The notes under the pieces: generated by a model
Databases searched by the model: none
Seen by the model: only the letters and a program-made list of their open reading frames with translations
Told to the model about the DNA's origin: nothing
In this document: positions 6,197 to 11,603 of the stretch, piece by piece
How positions within the stretch are numbered: position 1 is the first letter of the stretch
How the letters are laid out: every line of letters begins with the position of its first letter
DNA from: DATJHM01 sp035493895
Lineage (GTDB): Bacteria > Chloroflexota > Ktedonobacteria > Ktedonobacterales > Ktedonobacteraceae
DNA length: 11,603 bases
Assembly (NCBI GenBank): GCA_035493895.1
Contig: DATJHM010000209.1
Location: forward strand, 1-11,603
Direction: 5' to 3'
Position numbers and translations under genes: made by a program

Positions 6197-7554
6197 AAAA
6201 ACGTCCGCAGCCGCCGCTGTTAGAATTGCGCTCCATCACCTTTGGCTATCAACATCTGCCTCTGCTCTATGATGTCTCGCTCTCGATTCAGGAGGGTGAA
6301 CTGGTGGGCCTGCTCGGCCCCAATGGTTCTGGTAAAACAACCTTGCAGCGTCTGCTGAGCGGTCTCTTGCATCCGCAGCAGGGCGAGGTATTGCTGGCCG
6401 GTCGTACGTTGCAGCAGTGGGGACGACGCGGCGTCGCTCAGCACATTGCGGTGGTGCCTCAGGAACTGCATATGCCCTTTGCGTTTAGTGTCGAGCATAT
6501 GGTTGGCCTGGGTCGCACGCCTTTTGTCTCTTTTCTGGGTACGCACACAAAACAGGACCTCGCGATTGTGCAGGATGCGATGGCCGCTACTGGCGTTACC
6601 CCTCTTGCGGAACGGATCTTTAACGAACTGAGTGGCGGCGAGCGCCAGCGCGTGATGATTGCGATGGCGCTCGCTCAGCAGCCATCTGTACTCCTGCTGG
6701 ACGAGCCGACCTCTCATCTGGACATTAAATATCAGGTTGAGACGCTTGAACTGGTGCAAACGCTGAACCGCGAACGGGGCGTGACGGTGGTAGCGGCTAT
6801 CCACGATCTGAATCTCGCAGCTCGCTATTTCCCTCGCCTGCTCTTATTTCAACGTGGCGTCGTTGCAGATGGTGGACCCGCTGAGGTGCTGGTGCCGGGC
6901 CTGCTCAGCCGTGTGTATGGTGTCAATGTGCAGGTTGGCATTCTGCGCGGCTCCGAGCATCTGAGCGTTCTGCCGCCCAATCAAGCGAAAGCTCCTTCTC
7001 CGGCAAACGATGCACTCCCTACCCCTCGCGTCATGGTCATGGCGGGTGGCGGTTCGGGCGAATTGCTGATGCGTGCTCTTGCTGATGCACAGATCCCCTT
7101 CAGTGCCGGAGCCCTCAATATTGGCGATAGTGATCATACGCTGGCCCTGCGTCTCGCGGCGACTGTCATCACGGAGCAGCCGTATGCCCCACTCTCGCCT
7201 GAAGTCCTGGCGCAGGTACGGGCGCAACTCGCGCAATCTTCTCTCTTGATCCTTTGCCCGGCCCCCATCGGCCCCGGCAATCTTGCTCTTCTTCACGAAG
7301 CTCTCTCAGCCGCGCAACAGGGCCTCTCCATCATTCTACTCTCTACCGGCGAGGAACGGGCTATTGAACATTCAACGCCAATAACAGATGTTTCGAGCGC
7401 TCCACTGTTGCAGGGCGAGTTTGCGGCTCGGGACTATACTCATGGTGAGGGGGTTCGTCTGCTGGAGTCGCTACTACTGGCAGGCGCTCGCGTGGTCCGT
7501 TCAGTTGGGGAAGCGTCGGAGGCGGTGCTACAAAATAGTTCGTTTCTCAGGTAG
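6190..7554 (+). CDS. btuD: Vitamin B12 ABC transporter ATPase with extra C-terminal domain
   Basis: A 454-residue protein whose first 260 residues are an ABC ATPase of the iron/B12 import group. Seen are Walker A GPNGSGKTT at 43-51, Q-loop Gln91, signature LSGGERQRV at 147-155, Walker B VLLLDE at 167-172, D-loop SHLD at 175-178 and switch His205. A Pro/Ala-rich linker (262-279) leads to a second domain (280-454) starting PRVMVMAGGGSGELL and containing IGDSDHTLALRLA and PAPIGPGNLALLHEAL, which looks like a Rossmann-type fold. Usual BtuD/FhuC proteins are 250-270 residues. From memory, haloarchaeal BtuD has a similar extension; its role is unknown to me. The ATG at 6190 lies inside the last codons of btuC (overlap ATGGTAG), with AGGAAG at 6173-6178, so the two are translationally coupled. 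No transporter gene follows. Confidence 0.9.
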   Translation: MVEKRPQPPLLELRSITFGYQHLPLLYDVSLSIQEGELVGLLGPNGSGKTTLQRLLSGLLHPQQGEVLLAGRTLQQWGRRGVAQHIAVVPQELHMPFAFSVEHMVGLGRTPFVSFLGTHTKQDLAIVQDAMAATGVTPLAERIFNELSGGERQRVMIAMALAQQPSVLLLDEPTSHLDIKYQVETLELVQTLNRERGVTVVAAIHDLNLAARYFPRLLLFQRGVVADGGPAEVLVPGLLSRVYGVNVQVGILRGSEHLSVLPPNQAKAPSPANDALPTPRVMVMAGGGSGELLMRALADAQIPFSAGALNIGDSDHTLALRLAATVITEQPYAPLSPEVLAQVRAQLAQSSLLILCPAPIGPGNLALLHEALSAAQQGLSIILLSTGEERAIEHSTPITDVSSAPLLQGEFAARDYTHGEGVRLLESLLLAGARVVRSVGEASEAVLQNSSFLR

Positions 7555-7567
7555 CTGCAACGTACAT

Positions 7568-7583
7568 GATTTTTGCAAAAATC
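7568..7583. repeat. Perfect 16-bp palindrome after btuD
   Basis: GATTTTTGCAAAAATC is an exact palindrome with no spacer, 13 bases after the btuD stop. As RNA it would be a weak hairpin without a following T run, so it is a poor terminator. The symmetry fits a dimeric DNA-binding protein, perhaps acting on the next gene. No matching regulator is in the window. Confidence 0.35.
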
Positions 7584-7610
7584 TGGATAGAAATGGATAC
7601 CCAAAATAAC

Positions 7611-7639
7611 TTGAATGCACCTCACAAATATGATATTGT
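7611..7639 (+). promoter_or_regulatory. Candidate promoter for sulfurtransferase copy 2
   Basis: TTGAAT (7611-7616), a 17-base spacer and TATTGT (7634-7639), each four of six consensus bases. Initiation near 7646 would give a leader of about 168 bases. It is the best promoter I could place between btuD and the next gene, but it is not strong. Confidence 0.35.
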
Positions 7640-7680
7640 TGATAGTAATAGTAAACAATGGCAGTTTCTCTGGAACTAAG

Positions 7681-7760
7681 GTTGTCTGAGAAGAGCTCGT
7701 GCAGTTAAAGGTTCTTTCTCGCGCTGGGGCGATGACGCTCTCGTCGAGACAACTGTCATC
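7681..7760 (+). other. Leader with competing hairpins ahead of sulfurtransferase copy 2
   Basis: GTTGTCT (7681-7687) can pair with AGACAAC (7747-7753). GATGAC (7731-7736) can pair with GTCATC (7755-7760), and TCTC/GAGA forms a tight hairpin at 7739-7749 inside it. The long stem and the GATGAC stem cross each other, so they are either alternatives or a pseudoknot. The region ends about 50 bases before the start codon. I do not recognise a known riboswitch here; a regulatory RNA is possible but unproven. Confidence 0.3.
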
Positions 7761-7813
7761 AAAAAATCGATCCGGCGAATTATTTTTGCATAAACAATAT
7801 CAGGAGGAATTGT

Positions 7814-8665
7814 ATGTCCGCAAGTAATGGATATGCACACACGAATGCGTTAGTAGATGCTGACTGGGTAGTGGCGCATCTCAATGATCCTTCGGTACGC
7901 CTCTTAGAGGTAGATGTCAATACCAAAGGCTATGATGAAGGTCATATCCCCGGTGCCGTTGGCTTGAACTGGCAGACAGAGTTACAGGAACGCGTGGTGC
8001 GTGCTCCTCTTACGAAGGAGAATCTGGAATCGTTGCTCAGCAAGGCTGGTGTGAGCAAAGATACCACCGTTGTGCTGTATGGCGATAACAATAACTGGTT
8101 CGCTGCCTGGGCTTTCTGGTTGCTGAAGTATTATGGGCACCAGGATGTACGCCTGCTCAACGGCGGACGTGTCAAGTGGGTGGCTGACAATCGCGAGGTC
8201 ACGACCGACATTCCTTCCTATGCCGCTACTGAGTATCATGCTGAGGAGCCGAATGCCGATATCCGCATCTTCCGCGATCAGGTCCTGGCTGCTCTGGGCA
8301 AAGAGGGCTTCACGCTGGTTGACGTTCGTTCTCCTGGCGAATACAGCGGCGAGCTCCTGGCTCCTGCCAACCTCCCTCAAGAGGGTGCACAGCGCGGTGG
8401 CCATATTCCGGGTGCGCAGAATGTGCCCTGGGCAAGTGCGGTTCAGGAAGATGGCACGTTTAAGTCCGCCGAGGCTCTGCGCAATCTGTATTCGAGCAAG
8501 GGTGTCACCGAAGATAAGAATGTGGTGGCCTATTGCCGCATCGGCGAGCGCTCGGCTCACACGTGGTTTGTGCTGACACAGCTTCTCGGCTATGACAATG
8601 TGCGCAACTACGATGGTTCCTGGACCGAGTGGGGCAGCCTGATTGGTGCTCCTATCGAGCGCTAA
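7814..8665 (+). CDS. Thiosulfate sulfurtransferase, tandem rhodanese, CRIGERS type (copy 2)
   Basis: A 283-residue paralogue of the protein at 2479-3336, more than half identical along its length by eye and nearly identical around the active loop. The first domain is inactive (YGDNNNWFA, Asp in place of Cys). The second has the persulfide-forming loop CRIGERS with Cys241. The expected reaction is sulfane sulfur transfer from thiosulfate. A strong ribosome site AGGAGG (7802-7807) is six bases before the ATG. It is 259 bases after btuD and ends at a strong terminator (8701-8736), so it is probably transcribed alone or from btuD read-through. Differences from copy 1 are mainly in the first domain (for example the Cys of YACYSYW is absent), which may mean different partners. 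Confidence 0.92.
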   Translation: MSASNGYAHTNALVDADWVVAHLNDPSVRLLEVDVNTKGYDEGHIPGAVGLNWQTELQERVVRAPLTKENLESLLSKAGVSKDTTVVLYGDNNNWFAAWAFWLLKYYGHQDVRLLNGGRVKWVADNREVTTDIPSYAATEYHAEEPNADIRIFRDQVLAALGKEGFTLVDVRSPGEYSGELLAPANLPQEGAQRGGHIPGAQNVPWASAVQEDGTFKSAEALRNLYSSKGVTEDKNVVAYCRIGERSAHTWFVLTQLLGYDNVRNYDGSWTEWGSLIGAPIER

Positions 8666-8700
8666 ATCACTTCAGACATGTTTCTCTATTCATAACTTCA

Positions 8701-8736
8701 GAGGGCGTCTCATTGCTGGGATGCCCTCTTTTTTTT
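8701..8736 (+). terminator. Intrinsic terminator after sulfurtransferase copy 2
   Basis: GAGGGCGTC (8701-8709) pairs with GATGCCCTC (8720-8728), nine pairs with one G-T, followed directly by eight T (8729-8736) and a further TTTT after a G. It is a textbook Rho-independent terminator 35 bases after the stop codon. Confidence 0.92.
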
Positions 8737-8876
8737 GTTTTCCAGGAACGATGCTGGCATTGTTGTGGGTCATACGCGAGCGTTGTTCTTTGTTGTTCCT
8801 CCCTGCGATGGTATCCGCTAGGTGCGACTCTGTATTATAAAAAAGAAGGATAAAAAAATCTGTCTGGATAAATTCC

Positions 8877-8894
8877 TGAAGATCAGTGAAGATC
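8877..8894. repeat. Direct repeat TGAAGATC with 10-bp period
   Basis: TGAAGATC occurs at 8877-8884 and 8887-8894, exactly 10 bp apart, and a weaker AAGAT follows at 8898-8902. One helical turn of spacing would place the copies on the same DNA face. It could be a regulator site for the MoaD-like gene; chance is not excluded. Confidence 0.3.
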
Positions 8895-8931
8895 GGCAAG
8901 ATGCGTACGATGATTCAAATATTTCTACTTC

Positions 8932-8976
8932 GACCTCGCACAAAGGGGGAGATACCCCTCTCAAATGTGCCTGGTC
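8932..8976 (+). other. Interrupted hairpin upstream of the MoaD-like gene
   Basis: Three nested pairings share one axis: GACC (8932-8935) with GGTC (8973-8976), GCACA (8938-8942) with TGTGC (8966-8970), and AGGGG (8944-8948) with CCCCT (8955-8959) around loop GAGATA. That gives 14 pairs in 45 bases with small internal loops. No T run follows. It does not look like the molybdenum-cofactor riboswitch as I know it. It may be a structured leader. Confidence 0.35.
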
Positions 8977-9062
8977 CTTTGTAATAGCGTGTCGTAAGCA
9001 AACAATAGCTGTTTCTGCTGAGCGAACGCTTTGAACCATTGTTTTCAGGAGGTTTTTGCATT

Positions 9063-9515
9063 ATGGCGTATTATCGTAGGATGCTTCATGAAATGCTTGC
9101 AAACCTGCAATCTTCCTCGTATACTGGCAACAGTGTAGAACATATCTATACGCATGCACTTCTTTGGGCGAAAAATTTGGTTGCACATCATGTGCGTGAA
9201 GAGAATCGATTCGGTTTGCTTATGAGTGATGACGAAAAGGTCTCAGTCACCTTGCGCTTGCCCTCGACTTTGAGTACCTACAGCGGCGGCAAGAGTCAGA
9301 TTGTGCTGTACGCCAATACCGTAGAGGAGATGCTGGCTCAACTTGCCCAGCAACATCCTCAGGTCTGGGCTTATTTATGCACGGAGCAAGGGCACATACG
9401 TGAGCATGTCAAGATGTTTGTCAATAATGAAATGATCAGTGGATCTGCTGGCCTCAAAATACATTTGAAATCCGGCCAGGAGGTCATTGTGCTCCCTGCT
9501 TTCTTTGGCTTCTGA
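9063..9515 (+). CDS. MoaD/ThiS-like ubiquitin-fold protein, N-terminally extended, no Gly-Gly
   Basis: A 150-residue protein. Residues 59-150 resemble MoaD/ThiS/CysO sulfur carriers: VSVTLRLPSTL at the start, then TVEEMLAQLAQQHP, VKMFVNNEMI and VIVLPAFFGF at the end. True carriers end in Gly-Gly, which is adenylated and thiocarboxylated; here the last residues are Phe-Phe-Gly-Phe, so the usual chemistry looks impossible without trimming. Residues 1-58 are an extra segment of unknown role with several His and aromatic residues. The start is ATG 9063 because AGGAGG (9047-9052) lies ten bases before it. An internal ATG at 9222 would give a normal-length 97-residue protein but has no ribosome site. 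Two sulfurtransferase genes are nearby, but no E1-like enzyme. It is transcribed alone. Confidence 0.7.
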   Translation: MAYYRRMLHEMLANLQSSSYTGNSVEHIYTHALLWAKNLVAHHVREENRFGLLMSDDEKVSVTLRLPSTLSTYSGGKSQIVLYANTVEEMLAQLAQQHPQVWAYLCTEQGHIREHVKMFVNNEMISGSAGLKIHLKSGQEVIVLPAFFGF

Positions 9516-9576
9516 TGTGTACTTCTCTTATTCTGTCCAATTCTATCTGCCATTCCGAGCTGTAGAGTCAGATTGA

Positions 9577-9613
9577 GGCGGTGTTTGTCTGCGTTCCGCC
9601 CAGGGAGAGGCGG
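9577..9613. terminator. Alternating GGCGG/CCGCC hairpins between convergent genes
   Basis: CCGCC (9596-9600) can pair with GGCGG on either side, at 9577-9581 or 9609-9613. This lies between the convergent MoaD-like and kinase genes. A short TTTAT follows on the plus strand. A two-way transcription end is plausible but weakly supported. Confidence 0.35.
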
Positions 9614-9638
9614 CGTTTATCCCGCTCACGAAAACTTC

Positions 9639-10262
9639 TTATAGCCTCTCACGTATCCATTGCGCGATAGTACAGGTGGTTTCTTGTAGCGATCTCTGAC
9701 TGGTATCGTACAGGGTGATCGGCGGATTCGTCGTGGCTGCGTGCTCTTTCAGCCAGCGATTGAACTGGACCATCCGTTGCACAACGTCGCCATTGTTTGT
9801 TCCTCGCCACGCAGGCCGCTGCTTGAGACGTTCTACCAGAAGGTCATCCTCACATACCAGGGAGAGATAGTGCAGCGTGCTAAAATAGCGACGTTCAGGG
9901 CAACGTTCGCATTGCTCTGGCAAAACGGTCCCGCACAGAACGACTGGCCTGCCCGCCTGACCGATATTTTTTGCCATTCGCAACCACATATTCCGATACT
10001 CTTGATAGCCATTCTCCTCGGTAGCCGGAAACGCTCCCCACAGAATGTCCGACTCTAGCACCACACATTCGTCTCTCAACAGCGCAACCAGCTCCAGACA
10101 GACGGTGGTTTTCCCTGCTCCACTTGGCCCTGTAATTAGAAACAGCGGTTGCCGAAGAAAAGGGTGTGCATACTGACAAAACGGGCAAATCGCAAATGGC
10201 CCGTTCGAATCTATCGCTTTCTCTACGCTGTATTCTCCACAGCGTGGGCAAACATTGAACAT
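9639..10262 (-). CDS. P-loop nucleoside kinase-like protein with N-terminal zinc ribbon
   Basis: A 207-residue protein with two parts. Residues 1-35 form a zinc ribbon with Cys5, Cys8, Cys26 and Cys29 (CPRC and CPFC). Residues 38-207 are a P-loop kinase-like domain with Walker A GPSGAGKTT at 45-53 and an acidic VVLESD at 67-72, where a phosphate acceptor or magnesium site is expected. Similar zinc-ribbon plus small-kinase proteins are annotated as nucleoside kinase or AAA ATPase in Firmicutes and Chloroflexota, but the substrate is not known to me. The ATG (complement of 10260-10262) has AAGGAG (complement of 10270-10275) seven bases before it. The gene is alone and convergent with the MoaD-like gene. 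A perfect inverted repeat covers its leader at 10277-10295. Confidence 0.75.
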   Translation of the reverse strand: MFNVCPRCGEYSVEKAIDSNGPFAICPFCQYAHPFLRQPLFLITGPSGAGKTTVCLELVALLRDECVVLESDILWGAFPATEENGYQEYRNMWLRMAKNIGQAGRPVVLCGTVLPEQCERCPERRYFSTLHYLSLVCEDDLLVERLKQRPAWRGTNNGDVVQRMVQFNRWLKEHAATTNPPITLYDTSQRSLQETTCTIAQWIRERL

Positions 10263-10276
10263 AAAATAGCTCCTTC

Positions 10277-10295
10277 TGAAACAGGAACTGTTTCA
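10277..10295. promoter_or_regulatory. Perfect 8-bp inverted repeat in the kinase gene leader
   Basis: TGAAACAG (10277-10284), spacer GAA, CTGTTTCA (10288-10295). It sits directly upstream of the kinase ribosome site (10270-10275). It could be a dimeric repressor operator or, in RNA, a hairpin next to the ribosome site. Confidence 0.45.
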
Positions 10296-10316
10296 TATAT
10301 TTTCAGGCGTGTTTTA

Positions 10317-10322
10317 ATTATA
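10317..10322 (-). promoter_or_regulatory. Possible -10 box for the kinase gene
   Basis: The minus strand reads a perfect TATAAT at 10317-10322, but no recognisable -35 lies 16-18 bases upstream. Initiation near 10310 would put the inverted repeat 10277-10295 inside the leader. The surrounding region is AT-rich, so chance is possible. Confidence 0.35.
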
Positions 10323-10391
10323 TTGTAAAAGAGCTTAGTTGGTTCGAGATAGAGAGCATCAACGCATAAATGAGATAAAATCGACGCGCTT

Positions 10392-10414
10392 CAGATGACA
10401 AATATTGACATCTG
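10392..10414. promoter_or_regulatory. Palindromic operator over the -35 box of the reductase promoter
   Basis: The left arm CAGATGACAA (10392-10401) and right arm TTGACATCTG (10405-10414) are inverted repeats with one mismatch in ten and a 3-base centre (ATA). The right arm contains the -35 hexamer, so a bound protein would block RNA polymerase. The TetR-family gene that begins at 11504 is the natural candidate to bind it. Confidence 0.65.
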
Positions 10415-10433
10415 TCACTCCATATTTTATACT
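10405..10433 (+). promoter_or_regulatory. Sigma70-type promoter for the aldo/keto reductase-tetR unit
   Basis: TTGACA (10405-10410), a 17-base spacer and TATACT (10428-10433). This is close to full consensus. Initiation near 10440 gives a leader of about 54 bases to the ATG at 10494. Confidence 0.8.
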
Positions 10434-10493
10434 GATATCATCACATAGATACAGACAAATACTTTTACGAACACACAATTGGAGAATACCTGT

Positions 10494-11492
10494 ATGATTA
10501 CCCGCTTACTTGGTTCCAATGGTCCCCGCGTATCCGCAATCGGCCTGGGTTGCATGGGCATGTCCGACTTCTATGGCCCGGCTGATGAGGCCGAGAGTAT
10601 CGCCACGATCCATGCCGCGCTCGATGCTGGCATTACCTTGCTCGATACTGGCGACTTTTACGGTATGGGCCATAATGAGATGCTCATTCGTGATGCCTTA
10701 CGTGGTCGCGCTCGTGAGCAGGTTCTGATCAGCGTCAAATTCGGGGCCTTGCGTACCCCCGATAGCAGCTGGTCCGGCTACGATGCACGTCCAGCCGCCG
10801 TCAAAAATTTCCTCGCCTATACTCTGCGTCGGCTCAAGACTGACTATGTTGACGTCTATCGACCCGCACGCGTTGATCCCAATGTGCCGATCGAAGATAC
10901 TGTCGGCGCAATTGCAGATATGGTCAAAGCGGGACATGTTCGCTACATTGGCCTCTCAGAAGCAGGTGCCAGCACGATTCGCCGCGCCAATGCTGTACAT
11001 CCCATCTCCGATCTGCAAATCGAATATTCGCTGCTGGCACGTGGTATCGAGACCGATATTTTGCCTACCTGCCGCGAACTTGGTATTTCCGTGACTGCCT
11101 ACGGTGTGCTGACGCGTGGCCTCCTCAGCGGCCACTGGTCGAAGGATCGTGCTGTAACGCCGGGCGACTTCCGTAGCTTTAGTCCCCGCTTCAGTGGCGA
11201 GAATCTCGATCATAATCTCTCTCTTGTCGAGGCGCTACGTGTAATTGCGGAAGCGAAGGGCGCGACGGTTGCTCAGGTTGCTATTGCCTGGGTTCTCTCG
11301 CGTGGTCAGGATATCGTGCCGCTGGTCGGAGCTCGCCGTCGTGATCGCCTGACCGAGGCATTGGGCGCTCTCGAACTCAATCTGACTGCGGACGATCTCG
11401 CGCAGATCGAGCATGCGATTCCCGCTGGTTCTGCTGTCGGTGCTCGCTATCCTGAACATTCGATGGCTGATCTCGACAGCGAACGCGGTTAG
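10494..11492 (+). CDS. Aldo/keto reductase
   Basis: A 332-residue TIM-barrel oxidoreductase expected to reduce aldehydes or ketones with NADPH. Seen are GLGCMGMS at 17-24, DTGDFYG at 51-57 holding catalytic Asp51 and Tyr56, Lys82 in SVKFG, and YRPARVDP at 122-129. In the classic family the catalytic His stands near position 125, where this protein has Ala; this is a trait of the YRPAR subgroup as I recall it. A C-terminal VPLVGARRRDRL resembles the NADP-binding motif. The start is ATG 10494 with GGAGA at 10481-10485; a TTG at 10479 is less likely. It is driven by a near-consensus promoter under a palindromic operator and is followed 11 bases later by a TetR-family gene, so it may answer to a toxic carbonyl or other small ligand. 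Confidence 0.9.
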   Translation: MITRLLGSNGPRVSAIGLGCMGMSDFYGPADEAESIATIHAALDAGITLLDTGDFYGMGHNEMLIRDALRGRAREQVLISVKFGALRTPDSSWSGYDARPAAVKNFLAYTLRRLKTDYVDVYRPARVDPNVPIEDTVGAIADMVKAGHVRYIGLSEAGASTIRRANAVHPISDLQIEYSLLARGIETDILPTCRELGISVTAYGVLTRGLLSGHWSKDRAVTPGDFRSFSPRFSGENLDHNLSLVEALRVIAEAKGATVAQVAIAWVLSRGQDIVPLVGARRRDRLTEALGALELNLTADDLAQIEHAIPAGSAVGARYPEHSMADLDSERG

Positions 11493-11503
11493 GTTGGTAT
11501 GCT

Positions 11504-11603
11504 ATGGCCGAAGATGTATTGACGCCTGCCCGTATTCTTGATGCGACGGAGGATGTTCTCCGTCGCTTCGGACCCACCAAAGCTACTGTCGTTGACGTCG
11601 CAC
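11504..11603 (+). CDS. TetR-family transcriptional regulator (start only, cut by window end)
   Basis: The last 100 bases open a frame with ATG at 11504. Its protein begins MAEDVLTPARILDATEDVLR and continues RFGPTKATVVDVA. This matches the N-terminal helix and the start of the helix-turn-helix of TetR repressors, where an ILDAA-type helix is followed by a G-x-x-x-T-V-x-D-V/I-A pattern. Its start is 11 bases after the reductase stop, so the two share a transcript. The ribosome site is weak (AGG near 11491), which suggests coupled translation. It probably represses the promoter at 10405-10433, and so itself. Everything after residue 33 lies outside the window. Confidence 0.85.
   Translation, partial: MAEDVLTPARILDATEDVLRRFGPTKATVVDVA

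Larger units (their letters stand above)
8737..9062. other. 326-base non-coding stretch ahead of the MoaD-like gene
   Basis: No gene is supported here. A frame open from 8822 begins at GTG with no ribosome site and lysine-rich, low-complexity content, so I reject it. The stretch holds a possible -10 box TATTAT (8833-8838) without a good -35, a direct repeat (8877-8894), an interrupted hairpin (8932-8976) and the AGGAGG ribosome site at 9047-9052. Confidence 0.5.

Noticed and set aside
6220..6804. 194-codon minus-strand frame opposite btuD
   Set aside because: It is antisense to the ABC ATPase motifs, which are well conserved in the plus frame.
7568..7583. Palindrome after btuD read as an intrinsic terminator
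   Set aside because: The T run is inside the stem and no T tract follows, so it does not fit the terminator pattern; kept only as a possible protein site.
7982..8560. 192-codon minus-strand frame
   Set aside because: It mirrors the second sulfurtransferase gene; similar antisense frames occur in both copies because the sense sequences are related.
8822..9034. 70-codon frame upstream of the MoaD-like gene
   Set aside because: GTG start without a ribosome site, Lys/Asp/Ser-rich sequence with no motif, and overlapping repeats and hairpins that look regulatory.
1..11603. CRISPR array, insertion sequence, tRNA or prophage remains
   Set aside because: No regularly spaced repeats, transposase motifs, terminal inverted repeats, tRNA-like folds or phage genes were seen on either strand.

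Overview
The window is an 11.6 kb piece of bacterial chromosome with mid-range G+C, dense coding and no sign of phage or transposon. The most likely source is a Chloroflexota bacterium of the Ktedonobacteria type. This rests on inference from the CRIGERS-type tandem rhodaneses (shared with Actinobacteria), the RecD2 helicase, the zinc-ribbon kinase and the mixed gene content; no rRNA or other marker gene is present to prove it. Promoters that can be read are of ordinary housekeeping sigma type (TTGACA with TATACT).

Layout, left to right. (1) 14-2272, a complete RecD2 DNA helicase. (2) 2479-3831, a two-domain thiosulfate sulfurtransferase followed by an IscU/SufU-type iron-sulfur scaffold protein, probably co-transcribed. 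(3) 3856-4458, a flavin reductase on the minus strand, convergent with the scaffold gene; two overlapping hairpins lie at their junction. (4) 4459-5074, a regulatory region with divergent promoters, a full cobalamin riboswitch (4716-4945) and a possible short leader ORF. (5) 5075-7554, a vitamin B12 uptake permease (btuC) and ATPase (btuD) overlapping by 7 bases; the ATPase has an extra C-terminal domain of about 175 residues. (6) 7814-8665, a second CRIGERS sulfurtransferase paralogous to the first, with a strong intrinsic terminator. (7) 9063-9515, a MoaD/ThiS-like ubiquitin-fold protein with an N-terminal extension and no C-terminal Gly-Gly. (8) 9639-10262, a minus-strand zinc-ribbon P-loop kinase. 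(9) 10494 to the end, an aldo/keto reductase followed 11 bases later by the start of a TetR-family regulator that runs off the window; a near-perfect palindrome covers the -35 box of the reductase promoter.

How the genes fit together. B12 uptake is controlled by the riboswitch; the substrate-binding protein (BtuF) is not in the window. Four genes around the transporter concern sulfur or Fe-S chemistry (two sulfurtransferases, an Fe-S scaffold, a MoaD/ThiS-fold protein), without any cysteine desulfurase or E1-like activating enzyme here. The reductase-TetR pair looks like a small self-regulated unit. No single new defence or mobile system is evident. The best leads are the diglycine-less MoaD-like protein, the odd scaffold cysteine context, the BtuD extension, the gap between the riboswitch and btuC, and the unexplained leader structures.
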